DNA of 64,000 bases, from positions 62,001-126,000 of the forward strand of contig NZ_JBILJW010000007.1 in assembly GCF_044377035.1 (NCBI RefSeq). Direction: 5' to 3'. This stretch comes from Silanimonas sp044377035. GTDB taxonomy: Bacteria > Pseudomonadota > Gammaproteobacteria > Xanthomonadales > Xanthomonadaceae. The position numbers and the translations under genes were made by a program. The notes beneath the pieces were generated by a model, which searched no databases, was not told the origin of the DNA, and saw only the letters and a list, made by a program, of their open reading frames with translations. Below, piece after piece: positions 62,842 to 64,000 of this stretch; positions within the stretch are counted from its first letter, which is position 1, and every line of letters starts with the position of its first letter.

Positions 62842-64000
62842 ATGGAATCCGCCTGGCCCCGCTGTCTCGAGCGTCTTGAAGCCGAATTTCCGGCCGAAGA
62901 CGTCCAGACCTGGCTCAAACCGCTGCATGCCGACGTCCGCGCCGACGGCCTCACGCTCTATGCGCCGAATGCCTTCGTGGTCGACACGGTGCACGAGCGC
63001 TACCTGGGGCGCATCCGCGAGCTGCTGGCCCATTACGCCGGCGAACCCCTGAGCGTGCAGGTGACGGTCGGCAGCGCCCCGCGTCCCGCGGCGGCCGGCC
63101 GCGAGCCGGGCACCGCCCCGCCGGCGCCAACGGCGGCCGCGGCCCTGCGTGCCGCCCTTCCCGAGCTCCCGAGCAACGTCGACCCGGCGTACACCTTCGA
63201 GAACTTCGTCGAGGGCCGCAGCAACCAGCTCGGCAAGTCGGCGGCCCTCCAGGTGGCCCAGAACCCGGGCCGCGCCTACAACCCGCTTCTGCTGTACGGC
63301 GGCACCGGCCTCGGCAAGACGCACCTGATGCACGCCGCCGGCAACCTGATGCGCCAGCTCAACCCGGGCATGCGCGTGCTGTACCTGCGCTCCGAGCAGT
63401 TCTTCTCCGCGATGATGAAGGCGCTGCAGGAGAAGTCGATGGACCAGTTCAAGCGCCAGTTCCACACGGTGGACGCGCTGCTGATCGACGACATCCAGTT
63501 CTTCGCCGGCAAGAACACCACGCAGGAGGAGTTCTTCCACACCTTCAATGCGCTGTTCGACGGCAAGCAGCAGATCATCCTCACCTGCGACCGCTACCCG
63601 CGCGAAGTCGAGAACCTCGAGCCGCGGCTGAAGTCGCGCCTTGGCTGGGGCCTGTCGGTGGCGATCGAGCCGCCGGACTTCGAGACCCGTGCCGCCATCC
63701 TCGGGGCCAAGGCCCAGGCGCGCGGCGTGGCGCTGCCTGACGAGGTCGCGCTGGTGATCGCCAAGCGCATGCGTTCCAACGTCCGCGACCTCGAAGGCGC
63801 GCTCAATACGCTGGCGGCCCGGGCCAACTTCCTCGGCAAGCCCATCACGGTGGATTTCGCGCAGGAAACGCTGCGCGACCTGCTGCGCGCGCAGCAGCAG
63901 GCGATCTCCATCCCGAACATCCAGAAGGCCGTGGCAGACTACTACCAGCTGCGCGTGGCGGACCTCCTGTCCAAGCGCCGGACCCGCTCGCTGGCGCGCC
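62842..64000 (+). CDS. dnaA: chromosomal replication initiator DnaA (cut by window edge)
   Basis: DnaA opens the origin and loads the helicase. 386 residues are visible from the ATG at 62842 (MESAWPRCLERLEAEFPAEDVQTWLKPLHAD). Domain I covers about 1-80. A short Ala/Pro-rich domain II reaches about 105. The AAA+ domain III has Walker A LLYGGTGLGKTHLMHAAG, Walker B ALLIDDIQFF, sensor ILTCDRYP and the arginine-finger region LEPRLKSRLGWGL. The start of domain IV is seen (ISIPNIQKAVADYYQLRVADLLSKRRTRSLAR). The DNA-binding signature lies beyond the edge. Confidence 0.97.
   Translation, partial: MESAWPRCLERLEAEFPAEDVQTWLKPLHADVRADGLTLYAPNAFVVDTVHERYLGRIRELLAHYAGEPLSVQVTVGSAPRPAAAGREPGTAPPAPTAAAALRAALPELPSNVDPAYTFENFVEGRSNQLGKSAALQVAQNPGRAYNPLLLYGGTGLGKTHLMHAAGNLMRQLNPGMRVLYLRSEQFFSAMMKALQEKSMDQFKRQFHTVDALLIDDIQFFAGKNTTQEEFFHTFNALFDGKQQIILTCDRYPREVENLEPRLKSRLGWGLSVAIEPPDFETRAAILGAKAQARGVALPDEVALVIAKRMRSNVRDLEGALNTLAARANFLGKPITVDFAQETLRDLLRAQQQAISIPNIQKAVADYYQLRVADLLSKRRTRSLAR

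Overview
The window is GC-rich, coding-dense chromosomal DNA of a gammaproteobacterium, most likely of the order Xanthomonadales/Lysobacterales. This placement is an inference. It rests on the gene content (a second flagellar rpoN beside a flagellin-modification island, vioA-like aminotransferase, fliS-fliT-pilZ order, CheV upstream of flgB, DUF3369 REC-EAL protein) and on the very high third-position GC. The right edge reaches the chromosome origin region (mnmE-yidC-rnpA-rpmH-dnaA). No tRNA, rRNA, CRISPR array, prophage or insertion sequence was seen.

1-9.5 kb holds the 5' end of rpoN (sigma-54) and a flagellin-modification island: two non-heme Fe(II)/2-oxoglutarate oxygenase-like proteins, two SAM methyltransferases, an ATP-grasp ligase, a VioA-type sugar aminotransferase and a TPR-GT41 (SPINDLY-type) O-glycosyltransferase. 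They are followed by an atypical PilZ protein and a FliT-like protein. 9.5-29.6 kb is a nearly complete axial flagellar cluster, mostly on the minus strand: fliS, fliD, three flagellin genes, flgL-K-J-I, an unrelated secreted-protein gene on the opposite strand, flgH-G-F-E-D-C-B and cheV. flgA, flgM and flgN run divergently.

Reading the gaps by eye shows a coherent promoter architecture. Sites matching TGGCACG-N4-TTGCA, exactly or nearly, stand before rpoN itself, the methyltransferase/oxygenase operon, vioA, the GT41 gene, flagellin 1, flgI, flgB, cheV and flgA; a tenth lies inside flgD ahead of flgE. The cheV and flgA sites abut back to back on one palindrome. Sigma-28 type sites precede flgM, flagellin 3 and, more weakly, fliD. 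RpoN therefore seems to control itself, the hook-basal body and the sugar modification of flagellin. FliA, with its antagonist FlgM, takes over for late filament genes.

29.6-42.6 kb is a signalling region: a PAS histidine kinase, a K+-channel-like protein, a GGDEF*-EAL-REC protein, two divergent paralogous HDOD proteins, and a four-gene operon with overlapping start and stop codons (REC-DUF3369-GGDEF*-EAL, TonB-dependent-receptor-like protein, YfiR-like protein, CHASE/HAMP/PAS histidine kinase). 42.6-52 kb holds a three-gene J-domain cluster, folE, an MFS exporter, small redox proteins, rlmI, two tandem membrane diguanylate cyclases and a rhomboid protease. 52-57.1 kb is an ABC export operon with an unusual double membrane-fusion protein. 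57.2-64 kb holds an Lrp regulator divergent from phhA, then mnmE, yidC, rnpA, rpmH and the 5' part of dnaA, with a divergent rpmH/dnaA promoter pair and a consensus DnaA box.

The most interesting material is the oxygenase/ATP-grasp/methyltransferase island that appears to decorate flagellin, the sigma-54 circuit around it, the three differently controlled flagellins, and the double-adaptor ABC exporter.
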